Positions 25,157-33,598 of a DNA stretch of 64,000 nt are shown here, piece after piece. The notes under the pieces were generated by a model. It ran no database searches. It was not told the DNA's origin and saw only the letters and a list, made by a program, of their open reading frames with translations. This stretch comes from Actinomycetes bacterium (GTDB lineage: Bacteria > Actinomycetota > CALGFH01). Location of the stretch: positions 3,426 through 67,425 of the forward strand of contig JASLBL010000239.1 of NCBI GenBank assembly GCA_030146615.1. Reading direction: 5' to 3'. A program made the position numbers and the translations under genes. Numbering within the stretch: the first letter of the stretch is position 1; each line of letters starts with the position of its first letter.

Positions 25157-25612
25157 TCAGCGCCGGCGAGTGGAGCTCCAGATCCCGAGGGCGAGGACGC
25201 CCAGCCACACCATGGTGAGAACGCCGGCGAGGGCGAGTGGGTAGTTGCCGGGAAGCACCGAGGCGTTACCTGGCTGGGTGCGGCGACCGACGCCGACAAG
25301 GACCGGGACACTGGCGAGGACAAGCATGCCGGAGGTGGCCAGCCCGAGCTGGAGTGGCCAGCGCCACGACTCCGGCGCCCGGTCGCGAAGCCGGCGACCG
25401 GTCAGGTGGACCAGCGGCGCGAGCACGAAGTCATGGACCAGCAGAAGCCCGATCAGCCACTTCAGCCAGACCAACGGCATGGTCTTGGCCGCGTCGGCGG
25501 CCAGTCCGGCCAGCCCGAAGAGGGCCACGGCGCCACCTACGGAGAGTCCGGTCCACCATCGCCAGCCGGTCAGCGGCTCGGGCTGATCGGCGGTGGCCTG
25601 ACGGTTGCTCAC
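25157..25612 (-). CDS. Four-helix membrane protein coupled to molybdoenzyme
   Basis: 151-residue integral membrane protein with helices at about residues 22-42, 46-65, 86-106 and 124-144. The GTG start at 25612 overlaps the stop of the molybdopterin oxidoreductase gene (GTGA), so the two are translationally coupled. It has no recognised family; it could be a membrane subunit or electron-transfer partner of that enzyme, although no clear His pair for haem stands out beyond LLVHDFVLAPLVHL in helix 2. Confidence 0.7.
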   Translation of the reverse strand: MSNRQATADQPEPLTGWRWWTGLSVGGAVALFGLAGLAADAAKTMPLVWLKWLIGLLLVHDFVLAPLVHLTGRRLRDRAPESWRWPLQLGLATSGMLVLASVPVLVGVGRRTQPGNASVLPGNYPLALAGVLTMVWLGVLALGIWSSTRRR

Positions 25613-26730
25613 TGGACGGTCACCGACTCGAGCCATTTGGTTTGCATGACACCAGGGTTGTTGGGCGCGATCAGCCGCACCGGGAATCCATGGTCGGGGT
25701 GGAGTGGGGCGCCGTTGAGCTCCAGCGCCAGCAGGGTGTCGGGGTCGCGGGCGTGGGCCGGGTTCAGCAGGGCGCTGGAGTAGCCGCCGCGCTGGAGGGA
25801 TTCGACCCGGACAGCCGCGTAAGGCGGGGCGCCGACCTCGTCGAGCAGGTCACGCAGCCGCACCCCGCGCCAGTGGGCCTCCTGGCTCCAGCCCTCGACG
25901 CAGGCGATTGGCAGCCGGGCGGCGTGCCCCATGGGTCCGGCCATGCGGGCCTGGAGGTCGTCGAGGGTCAGAGCGACTTGGCGGGCGACCCGGCCGCCGA
26001 CGGCCAGCCGCCAGCCCGGATCGTCCAGCTTGTCGGCGACCCCGGCCGAGCGGGCGTCCTTGTTGACCGGCAGGCCTTGGGGGCCGGCGCCCTGGCGTCT
26101 CGGCGACAGGACGGCCAGTCGCCGAAGCGGGGTGAACGCCGACCCGGCGGTGGTCAGGAGTAGCACGCCGGCCGCGACCCCGGTGGTGAGCAGAAACCGG
26201 CGCCGTTCCAGATCATCGGCCATGTCGGCCGCAGCGTGCTGCCTGGCGAGGGCGCGGCGGAGGACTGGAAGTTTGGCCGAGAGGTGGACGATCAGCGCCC
26301 CGGTGACGATCCAGGCCGTCCAGTAGTGGGTCCGGATGAAGTCGAAGCCCCAGCCGTACCAGTAGCCGATGTTCATCAGCCCGGTGACCAGGAGCAGCAG
26401 CGCTCCGCCGACCAGCGGGACGATCCCCGCCCGCTCGATGGCGTGGACGACGCCGCGGACCGGCGGCCAGCGCCAGAGGTGTGGGTAGACCGACCAGAGC
26501 TTGGCCAACAGCACCGGGATGGCCGCGATGCCGGAGAACACGTGCAGGCCCTGGGTCCACCGGTACAGCCAGACGGGCCGGCTCGACCAGGCGAACCAGC
26601 CTGGCGGCTGCTGGATCAGGTGCGACAGCAGTCCCGTCAGCAGGCAGACGCCGAACAGCAGGCCGAGCGCGACACCGAGCACGACGGTGGCCCGTTCGTT
26701 CCTGGCCGGAGAGGTGAAGGTCGGGCCCAT
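25609..26730 (-). CDS. Membrane-anchored sulfite-oxidase-type molybdopterin oxidoreductase
   Basis: 373 residues. The N-terminal half has four to five membrane helices of cytochrome b561/ferric-reductase type with several His (GLHVFSG, RTHYWTAW, ALIVHLSAK). The C-terminal half, from about residue 230, is a sulfite-oxidase (SUOX)-type molybdopterin domain: PIACVEGWSQEAHWRGV carries the Cys expected to ligate molybdenum, and GFPVRLIAPNNPGVMQTKWLESV is the domain's usual end. It likely passes electrons between a membrane haem and an extracytoplasmic Mo centre. The substrate is unknown. A coupled small membrane protein follows; a two-component pair lies upstream. Confidence 0.83.
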   Translation of the reverse strand: MGPTFTSPARNERATVVLGVALGLLFGVCLLTGLLSHLIQQPPGWFAWSSRPVWLYRWTQGLHVFSGIAAIPVLLAKLWSVYPHLWRWPPVRGVVHAIERAGIVPLVGGALLLLVTGLMNIGYWYGWGFDFIRTHYWTAWIVTGALIVHLSAKLPVLRRALARQHAAADMADDLERRRFLLTTGVAAGVLLLTTAGSAFTPLRRLAVLSPRRQGAGPQGLPVNKDARSAGVADKLDDPGWRLAVGGRVARQVALTLDDLQARMAGPMGHAARLPIACVEGWSQEAHWRGVRLRDLLDEVGAPPYAAVRVESLQRGGYSSALLNPAHARDPDTLLALELNGAPLHPDHGFPVRLIAPNNPGVMQTKWLESVTVQ

Positions 26731-26756
26731 GGGGCCAGCCTAGGAGGGTCGGTGGC

Positions 26757-26780
26757 GGCTGGGAGCCGGCGTTCCCAGCC
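26757..26780. terminator. Hairpin between sensor kinase and molybdoenzyme genes
   Basis: GGCTGGGA and TCCCAGCC form a perfect eight-base stem with an eight-base loop in the short gap downstream of the kinase stop. There is no T-run, so it is an I-shaped terminator candidate as common in high-GC genomes, or an RNA-stabilising hairpin. Confidence 0.45.
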
Positions 26781-26793
26781 TGTAAGGAGTCGA

Positions 26794-28053
26794 TCAGCGA
26801 CCCGAAAGGCCCCGCTGCCCGTTGACGGTCGGCGCGCCCGTGGCCGACGGCAGACGGACGGTGAACTCGCAGCCGCCGGGGACGTTGGCCACGCCGATGG
26901 TGCCGCCGTGGGCGTCGACCAGGCCGCGGGCGATGGCAAGGCCGAGACCGGCGCCGTTGGTCGTGCGGGCTGGGTCGCCCCGCCACAGTTGGTCGAAGAC
27001 GCGGGGCAGGTCGGCCTCGGAGATGCCGCCGCAGCTGTCGGTGACCTGAAGGATGGCGGTGCCATCGCCGTCGGCGACGGCCACGCGCAGGACACCGCCT
27101 CGAGGGGTGTGCCGGATCCCATTCACGACCAGGTTGGCCAGCACCCGCCCCAGCTGGTCCCGGCCGGCCAGCACCGGCCGGTCGCCGTCCAGCTTGCACT
27201 CCAGCCGCACCCCGGCAGCGGCCGCCTCCGGCTCGAACCGGTCCACCACCTCGCTGGCCAGCTCGGGCAGCGAGGTGGGCTCCAGCTGCAGGCTGACCGC
27301 CCCGGCCTGGATGGCCGACAGCTCGAACAGGTCGTCGACCAGGGCGCTGAGCCGCTCCACGTTGGCCGTCAGGCCGGCCAGGTAGCGGCGCCGGGTGGCC
27401 TCGTCGGGGGCCAGGTCGTCGGCCAGCGCCTCGGCCAGCGCGCGCAGGCTGGCCAGCGGGGTACGCAGGTCGTGGGAGGCCCAGGCGATCAGGTCGCGCC
27501 GCCCCTGCTCCATGCACCGCTCGCGCTCGCGTGCCTCGGCCAGCCGGGCCGCGGCCGCGTTCAGGGTCTCGGCGATGAGCGCGACCTCGGCGGTGCCCTG
27601 CACCCGGGCCCGGGCGGCCAGGTCGCCGGCCTCCAGCCGCCGGGCCGTCCCGGCCAGCGCCTCCAGGTCGGCAGCGACCTGTCTGGCCGTGGCCACCCCA
27701 TAGGCCACCCCGGCCCCGGCCGCCACCGGCAGCGAGGCCAGCACCACGGCCAGATCATGGCTGGAGACCAGCATCTGGGCGCTGACCGCCCACAGGCCGG
27801 CCAGGGCGACGGCCGCCGTCACCGCCGCGGTGAGCGCGCCTTGCCTGGCCACCTTGGCCCGGCGCCGCCGCAGCCGCCCCTGGAGCCCGAGGCCGGCCGC
27901 CACCACCACCATCGCGGCCAGGGTGATCACGGCGAGCAGCGTACCGGTCTCGCCCGCTGGGATCCCGACAAGGCTGGCCACCAGGGCGCTGCCGGCCAAG
28001 CCGGCCAGGAACCAGCCCAATGGCGGCAGGCCGGCCCAGCTGCGTACGCTCAC
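26794..28053 (-). CDS. Sensor histidine kinase (two-component system)
   Basis: 419-residue membrane kinase. Helices lie in the first 150 residues (four hydrophobic segments), followed by a HAMP linker (ARQVAADLEALAGTARRLEAGDL), the phosphoacceptor box LIAWASHDLRTPLASL with its His, the N-box LVVNGIRHTPRGG and the G2 box GAGLGLAIARGLVDAHGG. Its GTG start overlaps the response-regulator stop (GTGA), so the pair is co-translated. The short extracytoplasmic loops suggest it senses something in or near the membrane. The adjacent molybdoenzyme and glycosyltransferase-type genes are candidate targets. Confidence 0.88.
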   Translation of the reverse strand: MSVRSWAGLPPLGWFLAGLAGSALVASLVGIPAGETGTLLAVITLAAMVVVAAGLGLQGRLRRRRAKVARQGALTAAVTAAVALAGLWAVSAQMLVSSHDLAVVLASLPVAAGAGVAYGVATARQVAADLEALAGTARRLEAGDLAARARVQGTAEVALIAETLNAAAARLAEARERERCMEQGRRDLIAWASHDLRTPLASLRALAEALADDLAPDEATRRRYLAGLTANVERLSALVDDLFELSAIQAGAVSLQLEPTSLPELASEVVDRFEPEAAAAGVRLECKLDGDRPVLAGRDQLGRVLANLVVNGIRHTPRGGVLRVAVADGDGTAILQVTDSCGGISEADLPRVFDQLWRGDPARTTNGAGLGLAIARGLVDAHGGTIGVANVPGGCEFTVRLPSATGAPTVNGQRGLSGR

Positions 28054-28745
28054 GGCTCCACCGGGACGAACCGGTAGCCGACGCCGTAGACGGTCTGGAG
28101 CCGCCTCGGGTTGGAGGGGTCGTCCTCGACCTTGGACCGCAGGCGCCGCATGTGTACGGTGACCGTGGAGGTATCGCCGAGCCAGGTGTACTCCCAGACC
28201 TGGCGCAGCAGCTGCCCGCGGCTGAACACCTGGCGTGGGTGGGCGACCAGAAAGGCCAGCAGGTCGAACTCGCGCACGGTGAGCGACACCGGTCGATCGG
28301 CCACCGTGACCTCGCGGGTGGCCGGGTCGACGGTTACGTCCCCGGTGCGCAGCGGCGGGCTGCGCTGGCCGTCGCCGGCCAGGCTCCGGCGCAGGACGCT
28401 TCGGACGCGGGCGACGAGCTCGCGGGGACTGAATGGCTTGATCACGTAGTCGTCGGCACCCAGCTCCAGGCCGACGATCCGGTCGGACTCGTGGCCCTTG
28501 GCGGTCAGCATGATGATCGGGGTCGAGTGCTTGGCGCGGACCTGGCGGCACACCTCGAGGCCGTCCACACCCGGCAGCATCAGATCAAGGACGATCAGGT
28601 CCGGGACGTCGGCGCCGAAGGCCGCCAGCGCGGCCGGGCCGTCCTCGGCCGCCCGGACGTGGTAGCCCTCACGTTCCAGGTAGTGCTGCACGACCTCGCG
28701 GACGGTCGGTTCGTCGTCGACGACCAGGATCCGTTCCCCGGCCAC
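28050..28745 (-). CDS. OmpR-family response regulator
   Basis: 231 residues. The receiver domain (about 5-118) has the acidic pair in VVDDEP, the phosphoacceptor Asp in DLIVLDLMLPG, the Thr in IIMLTAKG and the Lys in VIKPFSPREL. A winged-helix DNA-binding domain (about 135-230) ends with TVTVHMRRLRSKVEDDPSNP and the GVGYRFVP wing. The GTG at 28745 follows GGAAGGAGGGAGC and is preferred over an upstream in-frame start. It is the first gene of the two-component operon. Confidence 0.9.
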   Translation of the reverse strand: MAGERILVVDDEPTVREVVQHYLEREGYHVRAAEDGPAALAAFGADVPDLIVLDLMLPGVDGLEVCRQVRAKHSTPIIMLTAKGHESDRIVGLELGADDYVIKPFSPRELVARVRSVLRRSLAGDGQRSPPLRTGDVTVDPATREVTVADRPVSLTVREFDLLAFLVAHPRQVFSRGQLLRQVWEYTWLGDTSTVTVHMRRLRSKVEDDPSNPRRLQTVYGVGYRFVPVEP

Positions 28746-28874
28746 GCTCCCTCCTTCCGGCCTCGACGGTGGCACATCCCGGATGGTCCCGCCAGGTCTG
28801 TCCCGAACCCGTCACCAGTTCGTAAGCCCGCTTCCGTTGCTCTATCGGCCGCGCGCTGGGCACCCTGGCCGATC

Positions 28875-29291
28875 ATGCGTGTCCTGGTCACCGGCGGGGC
28901 CGGCTTCGTCGGCAGCCACGTCGTCGACCTCCTGGTCGATGTCGGCTACGAGGTCCGCTCCCTCGACCGCCTCCATTCACGGGCCCACGCCGGCCGGTCG
29001 CCCAGGGTGTTCGAGGACGGCGGCCAGCAGCGCGACTTCATCCACGTGGCCGACGTGGCCAGCGGCCAGCCCCACACCGTCGGCGAGCTGGGGGCCGCGC
29101 TCGCCGCCGGCATGGGCGGTCCCGCCCCCAAGGTCGTGGGCGGCTGGCGTGCTGGCGACGTCCGCCACGTGTTCGCCTCCCCGGCTCTGGCCGCCGACCG
29201 CCTCGGCTTCCGGGCCCGGGTCGGCTTTGCCGAGGGCATGACCGAATTTGCTGGAGCGGAGCTGCGCGACCCGGTCCTGGCGGGCCCATAG
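28875..29291 (+). pseudogene. Internally deleted NAD-dependent epimerase/dehydratase
   Basis: 138 residues against a normal 320-370 for extended short-chain dehydrogenases. The NAD-binding GGAGFVGSHVVDLL start is intact, but after about 38 residues it jumps to SPRVFEDGGQQRDFIHVADVA and then, after a second gap, to SGQPHTVGELGAALA and the family's C-terminal end. The catalytic YxxxK region is missing, so it cannot be a working sugar-nucleotide epimerase. The frame is open throughout, so a short product might still be made. It lies divergently beside the two-component operon. Confidence 0.7.
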
Positions 29292-29307
29292 GGCACCGAC
29301 CCGGCTG

Positions 29308-30021
29308 TCAGCGGTGTTCGGGGTTTTCGAAGTCGAAGCGGCAGCCGGCGTCCCACTCCGAGCGCTGGTTGCCATATGCCGGGATCCCGCCGGCCCGCTT
29401 CAGCATCGCCCCAAGGTGCATCAGGTTCCAGGTCGCGAAGGTGGTGTTGCGGTTGGTGAAGTCGTTCTCGGGGCCGCCCGAGCCGGGATCCAGGTACGAG
29501 GGGCCCGGGCCGGCCTCGCCGATCCAGCCGGCGTCGGCCTGGGGCGGGATGGTGTAGCCGAGGTGCTGGAGGCTGTAGAGCAGGTTCATGGCGCAGTGCT
29601 TGACCCCGTCCTCGTTGCCGGTGAGCAGGCAGCCGGCGACCCGGCCGTAGTAGGCGTACTGACCGGTCTCGTTCAGCAGGCTGGAGCAGGCGTACAGCCG
29701 CTCGATGACCCGCTTGGTGACCGAGCTGTTGTCGCCCAGCCAGATCGGCCCGCACAGCACCAGGATGTCGGCCGCCAGGACCCGCTGGTAGATGGCCGGC
29801 CAGGCGTCAGTTGGCCAGCCGTGGCTGGTCATGTCCGGCCACACCCCGGTGGCGATGTCGTGGTCGACGGCCCGCAGCTCGTCGACGGCCACCCCGTGCC
29901 GCTCCATGATCGACCGGCTCAGCTCGATCAGCCCCTGGGTGTGGCTGGGTTCGGGGGACCGCTTGAGGGTGCAGTTGATGTACAACGCGCGCAGACCATC
30001 GAACCGCCACTCGTCGGTCAT
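29308..30021 (-). CDS. Flavodoxin-family NAD(P)H-dependent oxidoreductase
   Basis: 237-residue flavoprotein of the NADPH-dependent FMN reductase/flavodoxin type. It begins with the first strand LRALYINCTLKRSPEPSHTQ (phosphate-binding loop), has ADILVLCGPIWLGDNSSVTKRVIERL, the flavin-contact segment after strand 3, and GRVAGCLLTGNEDG for strand 4. The C-terminus extends beyond a minimal flavodoxin and includes WNLMHLGAMLKRAGGIPAYG. The ATG at 30021 follows GGAGGCCCG. A role in quinone or small-molecule reduction is likely; the partner is unknown. Confidence 0.83.
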   Translation of the reverse strand: MTDEWRFDGLRALYINCTLKRSPEPSHTQGLIELSRSIMERHGVAVDELRAVDHDIATGVWPDMTSHGWPTDAWPAIYQRVLAADILVLCGPIWLGDNSSVTKRVIERLYACSSLLNETGQYAYYGRVAGCLLTGNEDGVKHCAMNLLYSLQHLGYTIPPQADAGWIGEAGPGPSYLDPGSGGPENDFTNRNTTFATWNLMHLGAMLKRAGGIPAYGNQRSEWDAGCRFDFENPEHR

Positions 30022-30047
30022 CGGGCCTCCTCGGGCCTGTGCTGGGG

Positions 30048-30872
30048 TCACCAGCGGGTATGGAACAACACCTGGACCAGCAACGTCTGCGCGACCAGCA
30101 ACCCGATCACTGCCGGGGCCCGGACCCGCCAGGCCAGGAGCTGACGGACCACCGTGACCGTCCTACCGGCCAGCGCGGCCAGCAGCGGCACGCCGAGCAT
30201 GCCCCTGAAGGCGAGCAGGTCGCCGGGCAGCCAGACCGCCAGCGACCGGCCGGCCGACCCAGGGGCCGCTTGGTAGGCGCCGTGGACGGCCGCCACCGCG
30301 GCCGGTACGTCATAGCCGGTGGCCAGCCACAGGCCGCCGGCCAGGGCAACCACGACCGCGCTGGTCCCGGCCGCCCAGCACACGACCCAGACGCGCTCAC
30401 GCCGCAGGAGCCCGAAGGCGCGAACGCCCAGGAACACCAGCAACAGCACGGCCGCGTAGGTGAGCATCGACGAGGCCCACAGCAGGACCCCACCGGCCAC
30501 CGTCCATGAAGCCGAGCGCTGCACCAGCCCCCGGTGGGCGGCCAGGGTGGCCGCCACCACCGGAGGAGTGGCCGCCGTCCAGCCGAGCTCGAGCTGCGGG
30601 CCAGGGAACACATAGAACGGGAAGCTGCGGTACCAGGGCATGCTGGGGACCTCGAACCCGACCCGGCCCCAGCCGCGCAGCCACAGTGTCCCCAGCGTCC
30701 CGGCCAGCACCACCACGACCGCGGCCACCAGCGTCGCCGTGGCGAACGCCCGGTCCGGCGGATTGCCAGCCCCCTCCCGGGTCGCGAGCCGCCGGCCGGT
30801 CCGGCCCCCGAGGCCCGGCCGGCGCCGCGCGCCCGGCCCCCCCGAACCCTCCGGTCTTCCCAGCACCCGCAT
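30048..30872 (-). CDS. Polytopic membrane protein, possibly a shortened GT-C glycosyltransferase
   Basis: 274 residues with about six membrane helices after a basic N-terminus of 40 residues. The region VPAAVAAVHGAYQAAPGSAGRSLAVWLPGDLLAF resembles the middle of actinobacterial membrane mannosyltransferase-like proteins, which are usually 400-500 residues, and the GT-C hallmark DxD/ExD in the first loop is not seen. Together with the neighbouring GT2 and DUF2064 genes it may be a remnant or short form of a lipid-linked sugar transferase. Function uncertain. Confidence 0.6.
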   Translation of the reverse strand: MRVLGRPEGSGGPGARRRPGLGGRTGRRLATREGAGNPPDRAFATATLVAAVVVVLAGTLGTLWLRGWGRVGFEVPSMPWYRSFPFYVFPGPQLELGWTAATPPVVAATLAAHRGLVQRSASWTVAGGVLLWASSMLTYAAVLLLVFLGVRAFGLLRRERVWVVCWAAGTSAVVVALAGGLWLATGYDVPAAVAAVHGAYQAAPGSAGRSLAVWLPGDLLAFRGMLGVPLLAALAGRTVTVVRQLLAWRVRAPAVIGLLVAQTLLVQVLFHTRW

Positions 30873-30985
30873 AGCCCGAGGCTAGCCGGGACCGGTGTGG
30901 CCAAGACTGGTCCCGCGGCATCCGTCACCACTCTGTAAGCCCCAGCGCGCGAGGCTCGTCAGGGTCGGTCCCGACACTGGGCGGC

Positions 30986-31743
30986 ATGGACCTGTCCGGC
31001 GTCACCGTCGTGCTCCCAGCCCTCGACGAAGCCGCGGCCCTGCCGGCCGCCTCGCCTCCTTCCCGCCCGGCATCGACCTGCTCGTGGTCGACAACAGCTC
31101 CAGCGACGACACGGCGGCGGTGGCCCCGGCCGCCGGGGCGAGAGTCGTCACCGAGCCCCGGCGAGGCTTCGGCGCCGCCTGCTGGGCCGGGGTGCAGGCA
31201 TCCCCACGGGCCGAGGTGCTCGCCTTCGCCGACGCCGACGGCTCCTTCGACGGCGCCGACCTGGAAGGAGTGGCCGGGCCGGTGCTGCGTGGCCAGGCCG
31301 ACCTGGTGGTCGGGTCGCGGACGACCGGACGTCGCGAGCCCGGGGCCATGACGGCCTTCGCGGTGGCGGCCAACCGGGCGCTCGGGCTGGCTTGCCGGCT
31401 GCTGTTCGGCGTCCCGCTCTCCGACCTCGGACCGTTCCGGGCCGTCCGCCGTGACACCCTGCTCGGCCTGGGCGTCCGCGACCGCGGCCAGGGGTGGCCG
31501 CTGGAGATGGTCGGCCGGGCCGGCCGAGTCGGCCTGCGGGTGGTCGAGGTCCCGGTCGGCTACCGACCCCGTGCCGGCGGCGCCAGCAAGGTGTCGGGTT
31601 CGCTCCAGGGCAGCATGCGCGCCGCCGCGGCCATGGCCGCCGTCACCTGCCGACTCCTCGTCGAACGGTCCCGGGTTCGCACTGGACCGGGTAGCGCCAG
31701 GAGACCGCCAACCTCGACCCGGTTCCGGAGCGCGGGCCGGTGA
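30986..31743 (+). pseudogene. Frameshifted family 2 glycosyltransferase
   Basis: The start MDLSGVTVVLPALDEAAALPA lies in one frame and the continuation ASFPPGIDLLVVDNSSSDDTAAVA in another, shifting near 31045-31055. The downstream part has the GT2 features VVDNSSSDDT, FADADGSFDGADL (DxD) and a C-terminal GYRPRAGGASKVSGSLQGSM typical of dolichyl-phosphate-mannose-synthase-like enzymes. Total repaired length is about 250 residues, normal for the family. Its stop overlaps the DUF2064 start (GTGA). It is either a recent pseudogene or a one-base sequence error in a GC-rich run. Confidence 0.7.
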
Positions 31744-32438
31744 CCCCCTCCAGGCTCGCACGTCCGCGGGGCCGCACCGCGCTGGCTGTCATCGCCAAGG
31801 AACCGGTGGCCGGGCTGGCCAAGACCCGCCTGGTGCCGGCCCTTGGCGAGGAGGGGGCGGCCAGGGCGGCGGCGGCCATGCTGGCCGACACCCTGGCGAC
31901 GGTCCGCTCGGTCGGCGCGGACCCGTGGCTGTGCTTCACACCCGCTGGGGCCAGAGAGCGGCTCCGCCGGCTGGCCCCCGGGTTCAGACTGCTGGCCCAG
32001 GCCCCTGGCGACCTCGGCGACCGCCTGGCCGCCTGCCTGGCCGACCTGCTGGCAGCGGGCGCCGACCGGGTTGCGATCGTCGGCGCCGACACCCCCCATG
32101 TCCCAATCGCCAGCTACCGGCGAGCGTTCGCCCTGCTCGAGCAGAACGACGTCGTCCTCGGGCCGGCCATCGACGGCGGCTACTACCTGGTCGCGGCCAA
32201 GACGGCCCGACCCGAGCTGTTCGTCGGGATCCCCATGGGCACCGACATGGTCCTCTCCGAGACTCTGGCCAGGGCCACCCGCGACGGGCTCGTGGTGGCC
32301 CTGCTGCCGCCGCTGCGCGACCTGGACCGAGTCGAGGACCTGGCCGCCGCCCTGGCCGCCGGTGAGCTGGCCGGCGCCCCGGCGACCCTCGCGGCCGCGG
32401 CCGAGCTCCTGGCCGAGCGCGGGGTGGTGATGGCGTGA
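31740..32438 (+). CDS. DUF2064 / TIGR04282-type glycosyltransferase-like protein
   Basis: 232-residue protein with a nucleotidyl/glycosyltransferase fold: ALAVIAKEPVAGLAKTRLVPALG at the N-terminus (nucleotide-binding loop with the KTRL pattern), VAIVGADTPHVP (metal-binding D) and LGPAIDGGYYLVAAK. These are the family hallmarks. The GTG start overlaps the GT2 stop and its own stop overlaps the methyltransferase start, so GT2-DUF2064-methyltransferase form a coupled operon. Relatives act in modified-sugar pathways; the product here is unknown. Confidence 0.85.
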   Translation: MTPSRLARPRGRTALAVIAKEPVAGLAKTRLVPALGEEGAARAAAAMLADTLATVRSVGADPWLCFTPAGARERLRRLAPGFRLLAQAPGDLGDRLAACLADLLAAGADRVAIVGADTPHVPIASYRRAFALLEQNDVVLGPAIDGGYYLVAAKTARPELFVGIPMGTDMVLSETLARATRDGLVVALLPPLRDLDRVEDLAAALAAGELAGAPATLAAAAELLAERGVVMA

Positions 32439-33103
32439 CGGCGGCGCATGCGCCCGACCCGCTCGGTGTCGCCATGGTGGACTTCGCGGCCGGCCAGCGG
32501 TCGCCGGCCTGGCTCAGAGTCGCGCCCGGCCGGCGGCTCGTCCACGACCTGGCCGCCTACTTCGCGCCCATGACCGCCCAGGAACGGGCGCTGCTCGACC
32601 TGGTCAAGGGACCGGTGCTCGACGTCGGGTGCGGGCCGGCCCGCCATGCCCGGCTCCTGCAGGCCCGCGGTCTGACCGTGATCGGGCTGGACCGGTCGCT
32701 CCTGGCCCTTGAGCTCGCCCGGTCGCTCGGGCTGCGACACTGGCTGCACGCCGACGCCCGCTCCGGCCCACTCCCGGCCGTCCGGACCGCGCTACTGCTT
32801 GACGGCAATCTCGGCCTGGCCGGGACACCGGATGGCGCCGTGCGGCTCCTGCACCGCCTAGCCACCGCCTGCGGACCTGGAGGCCAGCTCCTCGTGGGCG
32901 GACGCGCCCCCCGACATGGGCGGCTGCGACCCCTGGTGGTCCGGGACGAGTATCAGAACCTGATCGGTCCCTGGGGGCGGTGGCTGCAGGCGAGTCTCCC
33001 GGCCGCCCTCGACCTGGCCCACTCGGCCGGCTGGCGCCTCCAGTACGCCGTCACCGCGGGTGCCCGCTATTGGGCCGCCCTTTCCCTCGACGCTCCTTGG
33101 TAG
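32435..33103 (+). CDS. Class I SAM-dependent methyltransferase
   Basis: 222 residues with the SAM-binding motif I VLDVGCGPARHARLLQ near residue 62, the acidic end of strand 2 in VIGLDRSLLAL, and a motif IV-like LLLDGNLGLAG. The N-terminal 55 residues and the C-terminal strands (YAVTAGARYWAALSL) are normal for the fold. It is the last intact gene of the coupled GT2-DUF2064 run and may methylate the glycan or lipid made there (inference). Confidence 0.84.
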   Translation: MTAAHAPDPLGVAMVDFAAGQRSPAWLRVAPGRRLVHDLAAYFAPMTAQERALLDLVKGPVLDVGCGPARHARLLQARGLTVIGLDRSLLALELARSLGLRHWLHADARSGPLPAVRTALLLDGNLGLAGTPDGAVRLLHRLATACGPGGQLLVGGRAPRHGRLRPLVVRDEYQNLIGPWGRWLQASLPAALDLAHSAGWRLQYAVTAGARYWAALSLDAPW

Positions 33104-33114
33104 CTCCGCCCGCT

Positions 33115-33507
33115 CGTCTGCACGTCGACCGGGCAGGCCAGGTCGTGGTCGTCGCCCCCGGCCGACCAAGGCCGCGCCCAAACTGGTCGCGCTCGTGCCC
33201 CACCCGATGGCGTTGGCGCTGGGCCGGCGGCCTGGCGATGGTGGACTACGGCGGTGCCCCCGGCGAGCGCGGCCAGGGTGAGCTCCGCCTGATCGCCGCA
33301 GACGGCACCGATGCCCTGGCCGGAACCCGCCCGCTGGAGCCAGCCCTCCCGAGCCGGCTCCTTGCCTCCGGGCTCGACGGCCCGACCGGCGTCGCGAGGC
33401 TGCCCGACGGCCGCTGGGTCATGGCCGATCTGATGCGTAAGGCCGACGCCCTCGCCGCTGACGGGGTTGCTTCGGGCCGGGGGGAAGGCCTCCTCCCCCC
33501 GGCTTGA
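33115..33507 (+). pseudogene. Decayed coding region after the methyltransferase
   Basis: Frames change repeatedly. One reads KLVALVPHPMALALG, another AMVDYGGAPGERGQGELRLIAADGTD and SRLLASGLDGPTGVARLPDGRWVMADL. The last part recalls beta-propeller (NHL/SMP-30-like) repeats. No single frame encodes a complete protein, and identification is tentative. The 90 bases beyond it show nothing. Confidence 0.3.
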
Positions 33508-33598
33508 CCAGCATCCGGCTTGCCCGGGCCATGGCGGCCACAACCGTTTGGGCGCTGCCTCGCTGGTTCCTTGCTGCCGCTTGGTAGAGCCGCCGGCG

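Noticed and set aside
26236..28077. 613-codon plus frame opposite the sensor kinase
   Set aside because: Antisense to the kinase and molybdoenzyme genes, both with clear motifs.
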